This document shows, piece by piece, positions 1 to 6,748 of a stretch of 16,060 nucleotides of DNA. Origin of the DNA: Acidobacteriota bacterium (lineage in GTDB: Bacteria > Acidobacteriota > Terriglobia > UBA7540); assembly GCA_003224665.1 (NCBI GenBank), contig QHZM01000260.1, positions 1 through 16,060 on the forward strand, in the 5' to 3' direction. Below the pieces are notes generated by a model. The model was not told the origin of the DNA. It did not search any database and saw only the letters and a program-made list of their open reading frames with translations. Each line of letters opens with the position of its first letter. The first letter of the stretch is position 1. The position numbers were made by a program, and so were the translations under genes.

Positions 1-32
1 TGACCGCTTTCATCTCCCACTCGCTCCGGCGG

Positions 33-155
33 GTAGCCATCACGGTTGGTGCTTTTTCCCCACCAAGGCGGGTCTTTGACAACCGTGGGCTTTTCATTTG
101 GGTTAGAAACCCACGGTTGATCCCGCTCTGCGGGACGCGAATCAGCCGTGGCTAC
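33..155. repeat. GTAG...CTAC palindromic repeat, copy 1
   Basis: The element begins GTAGCCATCACGGTT and ends CAGCCGTGGCTAC, so its termini are inverted (GTAGCCA / TGGCTAC). Inside are a second inverted pair, CCGTGGGCTTTT and AAACCCACGG, and a small hairpin TCCCGC/GCGGGA. The outline matches copies at 5213-5302 and 5410-5495. GTAG at the base of hairpins is the known signature of REP sequences mobilised by REP-associated tyrosine transposases (RAYT), and two inverted REPs make a BIME-like unit. Assignment to that class is inference; no RAYT gene is in the window. Confidence 0.75.
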
Positions 156-678
156 GATCTACCATCTTGTGATGCCTGCGTGCAGTTCTCCTGCTGGCCG
201 TCGTGGCCTCGCCCGCGGTAGACAAATACCTCGACTTGTGACGCAAGCGATCAGGGCGGCGGGACGGACAAAAATTCCTCTTGCATTTGGAGATGGAAGC
301 GAGTAGTATTTCTAATTGCCAGCACGAAGGTGGGCCTCTAAGGCTTCCTCCCACATCGTAGCGGCGTAAAAAACAGGAGGGCAGTACGAGTAGGGCTTTC
401 GGATAGGGGAATGAAGCAAGTGGGCCTTCCGTGTAAGTAAGTTCCCGCCTGTTTCAACCCCCAAAAAATCCAAGCAACGCAAAAGCACTAAAAGGCGCCC
501 GGCGGGTGTGCCGGGAGCCGCGAGTCCCTGGCTAGACAGCATGACCGGGGATGTTGAGTTCGGCGCTGGCATTTGAGGCGAGCGCGAAGCCCAGCATCTC
601 GGGAGGAGTCCGCGAGAGCGGATGACTTCGGCTGGGAAGAGATCGAGGGCGGCGTAACGCCGGCCTTTGAACCTCAGA

Positions 679-690
679 GTTCTTTGACAA
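679..690 (+). promoter_or_regulatory. boxA-like rRNA antitermination site
   Basis: GTTCTTTGACAA closely matches the bacterial boxA consensus (TGCTCTTTGACAA type) and lies about 100 bases before the 23S gene, where Nus-factor antitermination sites are usually found in rRNA operons. A similar string, GTCTTTGACAA, occurs inside repeat copy 1 near 72-82 but is outside the expected position. Confidence 0.6.
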
Positions 691-772
691 CTGACAGTGC
701 GGCGTCTACCAAATGCTGCTCTGTTCGGATCGAATCCGGGCAGAGAAGCAAAGGCGGGTCTGCTCAGTTTGT

Positions 773-790
773 GTGTTGAGCAGATTTTAT
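773..790 (+). other. 23S processing stem, 5' side
   Basis: GTGTTGAGCAG followed by ATTTTAT pairs with ATAAAAT-TCTGCTCAGCAC at 3855-3873, with one G-U pair and one bulge. This closes the long stem that brackets pre-23S and is normally cut by RNase III. Confidence 0.8.
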
Positions 791-1022
791 GGTCAAGCTA
801 CTAAGGGCGTACGGTGGATGCCTTGGCGCCAGACGGCGATGAAGGACGCGGCTACCTGCGATAAGCCTCGGCGAGGGGGAAGCACCCTTTGACCCGGGGA
901 TTTCCGAATGGGGAAACCCTTCCGAGTAAACCTCGGAAACGGCCCGCTGAATCCATAGGCGGGTTCGAGCAAACCCAGGGAAGTGAACCATCTCAGTACC
1001 TGGAGGAAGAGAAAGCAACCGC

Positions 1023-1054
<32 letters not shown>

Positions 1055-1065
1055 CAGCCCAAACC

Positions 1066-1184
1066 CAGCGTTCCTCATTGGGCCATCGGGTGATTGAGTG
1101 AATGAGTCATTGAAGGACGAATCTGATCGCTTTCGTTCAATGGCTCGATGACCCGATGATCCAATGACCCGATGAGGAGCGCTG
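1066..1184 (+). other. Enlarged variable helix in 23S domain I
   Basis: CAGCG (1066-1070) pairs with CGCTG (1180-1184) and encloses about 110 bases, where many bacteria have a short hairpin between AAACC and GGTTGTAGGGC. The enclosed stem is TCATTGGGCCATCGGGT against ACCCGATGATCCAATGA, and it is rich in repeats of an ATGACCCGATGA unit. The extension sits in a part of domain I that is variable between phyla. Confidence 0.7.
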
Positions 1185-1386
1185 GGGGTTGTAGGGCGCG
1201 CGTCGGCGAAGAGCCATAGAGTTACCAATCCGGCGGCTAACCGAACGACTTGGAAAAGTCGGCCACAGGATGTGATAGCCATGTAGGTGAAAGCTGACCG
1301 GACTCTAACGCGCGTTCCTGAGTACCGCGGGGCACGAGAAACCCCGCGGGAAGCTACGGGGACCATCCCGTAAGGCTAAATACGTG

Positions 1387-1492
<106 letters not shown>

Positions 1493-1585
1493 ACGTCCGG
1501 AGCGCAAGCGACGGACAATAACTAGCCGGCTCATTATGCAATAGGCACGCCGTCAGGCGGCGAGAAGCCTTGCGGCCGCGCGCGC

Positions 1586-1691
<106 letters not shown>

Positions 1692-1878
1692 AACGAGAAC
1701 TAGATGGACTAGGGTCCGATAACGGATTCCGAATTCAACTAAACTCCGAATGCCGCGAAGCGTAGTCCGGGAGTCAGACAGTGGGGGCTAAGCTTCATTG
1801 TCGAGAGGGAAACAGCCCAGACCGCCAGCTAAGGTCCCTAAGCGGTGGCTAAGTGGGGAAGGAAGTGAAGTCGCTTAA

Positions 1879-1913
<35 letters not shown>

Positions 1914-2020
1914 TAAAGAAAGCGTAACAGCTCACTGGTCGAGCGACTTTGCGCCAATAATTCAACGGGGCTCAAGCCACTTACCGAAGCTGCGGATTTC
2001 GTGGCGCGTCACTGGTCATC

Positions 2021-2081
2021 TGTAGCGGCGCTCTCTGAGCGCCGAGTGAGGAATCACGGCGGTGAGGACACCGCCGCTACA
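2021..2081 (+). repeat. REP-pair insert in 23S helix 63 region
   Basis: The order is GTAG (2022-2025), hairpin A CGGCGCTC-TCT-GAGCGCCG (2026-2044), a linker with GTGA/TCAC, hairpin B CGGCGGTG-AGGA-CACCGCCG (2057-2076), and CTAC (2077-2080). Two perfect 8-bp hairpins in head-to-head order with GTAG at each outer base is the layout of a BIME (paired REPs). The flanks GTGGCGCGTC and GATGCGCCAC pair, so the insert sits at the tip of an rRNA helix. That helix corresponds to H63, the position of eukaryotic expansion segment ES27L. Confidence 0.75.
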
Positions 2082-2818
2082 GGGGACGAGCGATGCGCCA
2101 CGGAGTGGTAGAGGAGCGTTGAGTACAGTTTGAAGCGAGACCGCGAGGGCTCGTGGACGGTACTCAAGTGACTCTGCCGGCATAAGTAGCGATAACGGAG
2201 GTGAGAACCCTCCGCGCCGAAAGTCTAAGGTTTCCTGAGAAAGGTTAATCCGCTCAGGGTTAGTCGGTCCCTAAGGCGAGGCCGAAAGGCGTAGCTGATG
2301 GACAGCCGGTTAATATTCCGGCACTGCGGCGGAGACGTTATCACGAGGCGGGGACGCAGGAGGATAACGGAGTCCCGTGATGGCTTACGGGATGTGCGCA
2401 TCGAGGGGGACCCGGCCGGCAAATCCACCGGGTCGGTTCAAAGCCAGCTCTGAGGTGTGTGCCGAAGGGTCTTGGACCCTGTAAAGTCTGTGATTTCACG
2501 CTGCCAAGAAAATCCGCTTAGGAGTCTCTGACGCAACCGTACCTCAAACCGACACAGGTAGACGAGGTGAATATCCAAAGGCGCTTGAGAGAACACTCGC
2601 TAAGGAACTAGGCAAATTAGCACCGTAACTTCGGAAGAAGGTGTGCCCCGCCAGGGTTTAAAGCCCGAGGGGGCCGCAGCGAATCGCGCTCTGCGACTGT
2701 TTAACAAAAACACAGGTCTCTGCTAAGTCGAAAACGACGTATAGGGGCTGACGCCTGCCCGGTGCCGGAAGGTTAAAGGGAGGGGTCATCCCGCCGCAAG
2801 GTGGGGGAAGCTCTGATC

Positions 2819-2910
<92 letters not shown>

Positions 2911-2939
2911 CGATAGAGCGACTGTCGTGGCGAGTGACT

Positions 2940-2980
<41 letters not shown>

Positions 2981-3164
2981 CCTAGACGGAAAGACCCCGT
3001 GCACCTTAACTACACCTTAGCCTTGACCTATGGGGTTGTCTGCGCAGGATAGGTGGGAGGCTTCGAACCCTGATTCTCGGATCGGGGGGAGCCAACGGTG
3101 AGATACCACCCTGATGATTCTGTGGGTCTAACCTCGACCCGTAATCCGGGCCAGGAACATGGCT

Positions 3165-3221
<57 letters not shown>

Positions 3222-3338
3222 CTTGGCTCAGGCTGTTTGGAAATCAGCCGTCGAGTGTAAGGGCATAAGCCAGGCTGACTGCGAGACCTACTAGTCAAGC
3301 AGACACGAAAGTGGGACCTAGTGATCCGGTGGTTCCGC

Positions 3339-3393
<55 letters not shown>

Positions 3394-3420
3394 GGGGCCA
3401 AGAGTTCACATCGACGCCCC

Positions 3421-3456
<36 letters not shown>

Positions 3457-3470
3457 AGGTGTAGAAGCTT

Positions 3471-3502
<32 letters not shown>

Positions 3503-3854
3503 TACGTGAGCTGGGTTCAGAACGTCGCGAGACAGTTCGGTCCCTATCTGGTGTGGGCGCAGGAGATTTGAGGGGAGTTGTCCCTAGTACGAGAGGACCG
3601 GGATGAACAGACCTCTTGTGTCCCAGCTGTCACGCCCGTGGCACGGCTGGGTAGCGAAGTCTGGAAGTGATAAATGCTGAAAGCATCTAAGCGTGAAGCA
3701 CGCCCCAAGATCAGATCTCCCAAGGGTGAGACCCCAGTGACTCTGGGGACGAACCCTCTGAAGGGCCGTCGAAGACTACGACGTATATAGGCCAGGGGTG
3801 TAAGCAGGGCAACCTGTTCAGCTTACTGGTCCTAATCGCCCGTTCGGCTTGACC

Positions 3855-3873
3855 ATAAAATTCTGCTCAGCAC
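3855..3873 (+). other. 23S processing stem, 3' side
   Basis: This is the complement of 773-790, closing the pre-23S stem directly after the 3' terminal CTTGACC. Confidence 0.8.
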
Positions 3874-3887
3874 ATCAAGGGCAGGAG

Positions 3888-3919
3888 ACGGTAGACCGTA
3901 GACAGCACACGGTAGACCG
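3888..3919 (+). repeat. Short direct repeat in 23S-5S spacer
   Basis: ACGGTAGACCG occurs at 3888-3898 and again at 3909-3919, a 21-base period. The 205-base 23S-5S spacer otherwise shows low-complexity TG/CT-rich sequence and no tRNA. Confidence 0.7.
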
Positions 3920-4059
3920 AAGCTTGCTTCTGAATCCTGACTGCTGAATTCTGATCCCCGCCGTATTGACGCCGCACTGTTCAGCTTAAAACAAGGTTCC
4001 AGGTTTTAGGTTGGAGAGGGGCTTGTCCCTTCTTCCCTGTCACCTGTCCTAAACAAGTT

Positions 4060-4175
4060 TCCGGCGATCATACCGGAGGGTCAAAACCCGTTCCCATCCC
4101 GAACACGGAAGTTAACCCCTCCAGGGCCCATGGTACTGCACGGGGGACTGTGTGGGAGAGTAGGTCGTCGCCGGA
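4060..4175 (+). rRNA. 5S ribosomal RNA
   Basis: The 116-base gene is closed by TCCGGCGA (4060-4067) pairing with TCGCCGGA (4168-4175). Inside are the diagnostic CCCGTTCCCATCCCGAACACGG loop B/C region and TGGGAGAGTAGGTC near the 3' end. It lies about 205 bases after 23S and just before a terminator, so it is the last gene of the rRNA unit. Nothing in it looks degraded. Confidence 0.96.
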
Positions 4176-4177
4176 TT

Positions 4178-4221
4178 AAAAATGAAAAAGGCCGGGCTTT
4201 GCGCCCGGCTTTTTCATTTTT
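4178..4221 (+). terminator. Intrinsic terminator of the rRNA unit
   Basis: AAAAATGAAAAA-G-GCCGGGC, a TTTGC loop region, then GCCCGGC-TTTTTCATTTTT forms a long GC-cored hairpin flanked by A and T runs three bases after 5S. The A/T symmetry means it could act in both directions. Confidence 0.9.
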
Positions 4222-4614
4222 GGTCTCGTGCACGAACACTCGCCGGGTAGGCTGAGGCGTCCCGGCTTTTCGGGAGGCCGAAGTCCCGCCTTGCGGGATC
4301 GTTGCGGCCGAGCCCAGAAGCCCAGTCCAAAGGGTTTAAAAGCAAAATCTTTTCGGCCTTTCTTCCAGCCTCGCGCCCGGCGTCTTTGGTTTTGCGAAAG
4401 GGAATCGTCCTTGTTTGTCGTGAATAGGCACGACGGAACCTGCCCCGATGTTGTTTGTCGGGAGTCGTGCCGAAAAAGGCCCCACGCCCAAAAGCTTTTG
4501 GGGCTTCAGCCCCCGTTCATGGTGAAGGGGCACGACTTTAGTCGTGCGGAAACGATTGCGCACATCGAACCAACTCTGCCGGCCGGGCATCCAATTCCCG
4601 AACGGAGGTGCGAC
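4222..4614. other. Intergenic region with palindromic repeats
   Basis: No gene start is supported here, although an open frame runs into the next gene. Palindromes are seen instead: GGCACGAC (4427-4434) against GTCGTGCC (4464-4471), GGGGCTTCAGCCCC around 4500-4513, and GCACGAC-TTTA-GTCGTGC at 4530-4547. The GTCGTGC unit recurs in both orientations, which fits dispersed intergenic repeats. Confidence 0.6.
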
Positions 4615-5178
4615 GTGGCTAAGTTGCTGTGGCCTTTTCTCATAATCGCAAGCGTGCCGCTGGCTGCCTCTGCGCAGATCATCCCGAAGGTCGCGGCGTT
4701 TGCGGGCTATACCGTTGTGCGCGCCCAGCGGAATGGCGGCTCGGGTTTCACCCTCAACGGCTGGGATGCTTCGGTCGAGGTGAAGCCCGCGTCCTGGCTC
4801 GGAATCGTGGGGGACGTGAGTCAGCAGTACGGGTCGCCGTCTGGAGTGCGTGAGAACCAAACGTCCGCCCTGTTCGGACCTCAGATTTCCGTCCCGGGAA
4901 CACCGCGAGTGGTTCTTTTTGCGCACGCGCTCGTGGGCGTCGTCCGCGGCACAAATCAGGTGCTTCCCCAACTCGTTCCCTGCACCCCGACCAACTGCCC
5001 GGGGCCGGCGATCAACGCCGGCACGGTGTTCGCCACGGCGGTGGGCGGCGGCGTGGACTTTAAGCTGGCCGGACCTGTCTGGGTCCGCGCCTTTCAGGTG
5101 GAATATCTCCACGCGAACCTCGCCCCGGATCACCACACCCAAGCGCGCTTGGCAGCCGGCATCGTGCTGCGATTGTGA
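4615..5178 (+). CDS. Small outer-membrane beta-barrel protein
   Basis: This is a 187-residue secreted protein, probably an 8-strand outer-membrane barrel of the OMP_b-brl/OmpA N-terminal type. A GTG start at 4615 is chosen because ACGGAGGTG lies just before it and because it gives a clean signal peptide (AKLLWPFLIIASVPLAASA, cleaved before Gln21). The open frame extends 129 codons upstream, but that part reads through repeats and is not protein-like. The mature part shows alternating strands such as AFAGYTVV, WDASVEVKPASWLGIVGDVS, FATAVGGGVDFKLAGPVWVRAFQVEYL, and ends in a barrel-like ...AAGIVLRL. A CTPTNCPGP segment with two cysteines probably sits in an outer loop. The role is unknown. It stands alone between repeats, with no terminator seen after it. 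Confidence 0.75.
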   Translation: MAKLLWPFLIIASVPLAASAQIIPKVAAFAGYTVVRAQRNGGSGFTLNGWDASVEVKPASWLGIVGDVSQQYGSPSGVRENQTSALFGPQISVPGTPRVVLFAHALVGVVRGTNQVLPQLVPCTPTNCPGPAINAGTVFATAVGGGVDFKLAGPVWVRAFQVEYLHANLAPDHHTQARLAAGIVLRL

Positions 5179-5212
5179 CGATGAGTCAGGCGAGTGCGGA
5201 CGCTCCCAGTGG

Positions 5213-5302
5213 GTAGCCATCACGGTTAGCGCATTTCTAACCGTGGGCTTTTGCTGTTTTACAAACCCACGGTTGATCCGAGGTCGAATCAGCCGTGGCC
5301 AC
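5213..5302. repeat. GTAG...CTAC-type palindromic repeat, copy 2
   Basis: It begins GTAGCCATCACGGTT, identical to copy 1 over the first 15 bases, and ends GAATCAGCCGTGGCCAC (CTAC changed to CCAC). The internal inverted pair AACCGTGGGCTTTT / AAACCCACGGTT is kept. The left hairpin loop is shorter than in copy 1. Confidence 0.75.
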
Positions 5303-5368
5303 CGACTGCGCGTCGAGCGCACCGCTCGGATGGCCGCGGCCTAACCTCATCAGGTTTCCCCTACGAAT

Positions 5369-5395
5369 CGCAGACATCGGAAAACGATGTCTGCG
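5369..5395. repeat. Perfect 11-bp hairpin
   Basis: CGCAGACATCG, loop GAAAA, CGATGTCTGCG. No T-run follows on either strand, so it is not a standard terminator. It lies between repeat copies 2 and 3. Confidence 0.7.
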
Positions 5396-5409
5396 CCGCC
5401 CACGAGCGC

Positions 5410-5495
5410 GTAGCCACGGCACGGGTTTTGTGCCGTGGGCTTTTTCGGGGATCGCACATTGCGAACCCACGGCATGACGAACATGCTGTGGCTAC
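5410..5495. repeat. GTAG...CTAC palindromic repeat, copy 3
   Basis: It begins GTAGCCACGGCACGG and ends CATGCTGTGGCTAC; the inner pair is CCGTGGGCTTTTT / GCGAACCCACGGC. It has the same plan as copies 1 and 2 but a diverged left hairpin (CGGCAC/GTGCCG). The coding remnant of a MORN-like gene begins immediately after it. Confidence 0.75.
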
Positions 5496-5651
5496 CAGCT
5501 TTCGAACCGGTCCCAGTGCGGGTACTGGGAATGGTTTAGAAAAGACGGCACAAGAATGCGTTCCGGATACTTTGATAAAGGGAAACAGGTCGGCGAGTGG
5601 ACCACGTACAATCAGAAGGGCAAGATCTATAAAGTTACCCGCATGAAGTAA
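5495..5651 (+). pseudogene. 5'-truncated MORN/YwqK-type protein tail
   Basis: In the frame ending at TAA 5649-5651 the sequence reads CGYWEWFRKDGT, then GYFDKGKQVGEWTTY, then KGKIYKVTRMK. The G-x-W-x-x-[YF]-x-x-[DN]-G periodicity is that of MORN-like repeats in YwqK-family (putative antitoxin/hypothetical) proteins. About 1.5 repeats plus a natural C-terminus remain. No start codon with an SD precedes them; the only in-frame ATG (5556) is inside a repeat. Repeat copy 3 ends where similarity begins, so the 5' part was probably lost or displaced when that repeat arrived. Family recognition is by eye and the function is unknown. Confidence 0.6.
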
Positions 5652-5899
5652 AGACAAAAAGGCGAGCGGGTGGCGCATCCCGATGGAAAACATCGGGACA
5701 GGTCCCGGACGCATCAAGACAGGTACATCGCGCGGTTTGCGATGTGTGCGAACGATGGCTGGTAGGGGAGGGCCTTCATAGCCCTCCCGTCGAGTCGTCG
5801 TCTTCCTGCGCGAGGCCGCCGCGGCCTTCAAACGGTCCGGCAGGGAAACGTAATAGTTTTGAGGCAGGTTGGCGCGAGCTTCTCCTCCAGATTTCAAGA

Positions 5900-6037
5900 G
5901 TGTGTGTGATAGCCCGCAACCGGGCGGCTTTGCTACTGGTAGAGGCGGTCCCGCTATGCCGGACCGGCAGACTTTCCGCGCGCCCAGGCAGCGCCCGCCT
6001 GAAGGCGGCCTCTAGGAAAACCCGCTATCACACACAC
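5900..6037. mobile_element. MITE-like inverted-repeat element
   Basis: GTGTGTGTGATAGC (5900-5913) and GCTATCACACACAC (6024-6037) are perfect 14-bp inverted ends around about 110 bases. An inner inverted pair, GTAGAGGCGG near 5940 and GCGGCCTCTAG near 6006, makes the unit largely self-complementary. There is no coding capacity. Terminal inverted repeats, small size and nested symmetry suggest a non-autonomous element; no target duplication is obvious, so it could also be a large RNA hairpin. Confidence 0.45.
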
Positions 6038-6071
6038 ATTTAATGGCCGGAGGCCTACCCAAGAAAGCCCT

Positions 6072-6100
6072 TTGATTCCCCGCTCGAGTTGTGGGAAAAT
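6072..6100 (+). promoter_or_regulatory. Possible sigma70-type promoter of the RRM gene
   Basis: TTGATT (6072-6077) and GAAAAT (6095-6100) are separated by 17 bases, each matching 4 of 6 consensus positions. It would give a leader of about 110 bases. Support is from spacing only. Confidence 0.3.
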
Positions 6101-6216
6101 GACCGCTGTGCTGAAGCGTCAGACCGACCGCTTACGCGCCGTCTCGTTTTTGATTCTGCCTCTTCAGCCGAAATGCCCGTGAGAAGGAGTGCACACGGGC
6201 CGAAGGAGCTGAATCG

Positions 6217-6558
6217 GTGAAAAAACTTTACGTGGGCAATCTGCCCTTTCAAGCGAACGAAAACGAGTTGCAGGACTTTTTTGCCGGCGCGGGGGTCAAG
6301 GTCACCGCCGTCAACGTCATCCGAGACCGCTTCTCAGGCGAGCCGCGAGGCTTCGGCTTCGTCGAGATCGGATCTGACGAGGATGCTGAGCGCGCGATCC
6401 AAACGCTGAACGGCCAGGAATTTCTCGGGCGCAAGCTGGTGGTCAACGAAGCAAGGCCTGTCCGAGAAAGCGGCCGTGGCGGCGGTGGCGGTGGCGGTGG
6501 GGGAGGTCGAAGGGGCGCAGGTGGTGGGCGCGGCGGAGGCCGCCAGCGCAACTGGTAG
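6217..6558 (+). CDS. Glycine-rich RRM RNA-binding protein
   Basis: This 113-residue cytoplasmic protein has one RNA recognition motif and a flexible tail. RNP2 is LYVGNL (residues 4-9) and RNP1 is RGFGFVEI (44-51), with the aromatic residues that stack on RNA all present. Residues 86-113 are Gly/Arg-rich, including a run of ten glycines, and end in RQRNW. This is the build of bacterial RRM proteins of the cyanobacterial Rbp/cold-response type, which bind RNA and are often induced by cold. The start is GTG at 6217, with AAGGAG at 6203-6208 eight bases upstream. The gene appears to stand alone; the next gene is 190 bases away. The long leader would suit post-transcriptional control, but that is inference. 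Confidence 0.93.
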   Translation: MKKLYVGNLPFQANENELQDFFAGAGVKVTAVNVIRDRFSGEPRGFGFVEIGSDEDAERAIQTLNGQEFLGRKLVVNEARPVRESGRGGGGGGGGGGRRGAGGGRGGGRQRNW

Positions 6559-6708
6559 CAGCCATCCAAGCCTCTTTCCGTACCGTAATTTGTGTCGGCC
6601 ATCTGACTGCGCACGCGGAGGGCAAAATCCGATCGCAGGGGGTCGCGGCTTGCCTTTTTCAGCTCGCGCATGTGCCGTGGCCATTCCGCCAGGCACGGCT
6701 CCAAGATA

Positions 6709-6725
6709 GGCTTGACTTTCAAGCC
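6709..6725. repeat. Hairpin before the radical SAM gene
   Basis: GGCTTGA-CTT-TCAAGCC is a perfect 7-bp hairpin, 23 bases before the ATG at 6749. It overlaps a TTGACT that could be a -35 element. It could end transcription from the RRM gene weakly or be an operator; neither is shown. Confidence 0.4.
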
Positions 6726-6748
6726 AAATCGGATAGCGTACCCACATT

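Larger units (their letters stand above)
1..790 (+). other. Spacer upstream of 23S rRNA, no gene recognised
   Basis: No convincing protein gene, tRNA or 16S rRNA 3' end (anti-SD CCTCC context) is visible in these 790 bases. The stretch holds a palindromic repeat (33-155), a GC-rich hairpin at 498-515 (CCCGGC, loop GGGTGT, GCCGGG) with no T-run after it, a boxA-like site near 679, and the left side of the 23S processing stem. Short reading frames here have no family features and run through structured spacer. It is either a long 16S-23S spacer without tRNAs or the leader of a 23S-5S unit separated from 16S. Confidence 0.6.
5652..6216. other. Gene-free region before the RRM gene
   Basis: These 565 bases have open frames on both strands but none with family features. 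Visible structures are a TCCCGATG-GAAAA-CATCGGGA hairpin (5678-5698) and the inverted-repeat element at 5900-6037. After 6040 comes the leader of the RRM gene, with a possible promoter near 6072. Confidence 0.5.

Noticed and set aside
281..309. TTGCAT and TAGTAT with 17-base spacing as an rRNA promoter
   Set aside because: Only 4 of 6 matches at each box, no UP element or upstream boxes seen; not enough to call.
720..760. GATCGAATCC resembling a tRNA T-arm
   Set aside because: No acceptor stem, anticodon arm or D-arm can be built around it.
4228..4614. 129 extra codons in frame upstream of the barrel protein
   Set aside because: They read through palindromic repeats and lack protein character; the GTG at 4615 with its SD and signal peptide is a much better start.
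4336..5322. Long open frame of 328 codons on the - strand
   Set aside because: It is antisense to the barrel protein and crosses repeats; it is rich in Arg/His/Pro as expected for a GC-rich shadow frame, with no recognisable motif.
5361..5897. 178-codon open frame on the - strand
   Set aside because: It crosses repeat copy 3 and the YwqK-like remnant. The stretch near 5650-5890 looks somewhat protein-like, but I could name no family and saw no SD.
6560..6722. Antisense frame reading LKVKPILEPCLAEWPRH, beside the RRM gene
   Set aside because: Codon use is plausible but it has only a TTG start, no SD, and runs on without stop through the antisense of the RRM gene; at most a short remnant of unknown origin.
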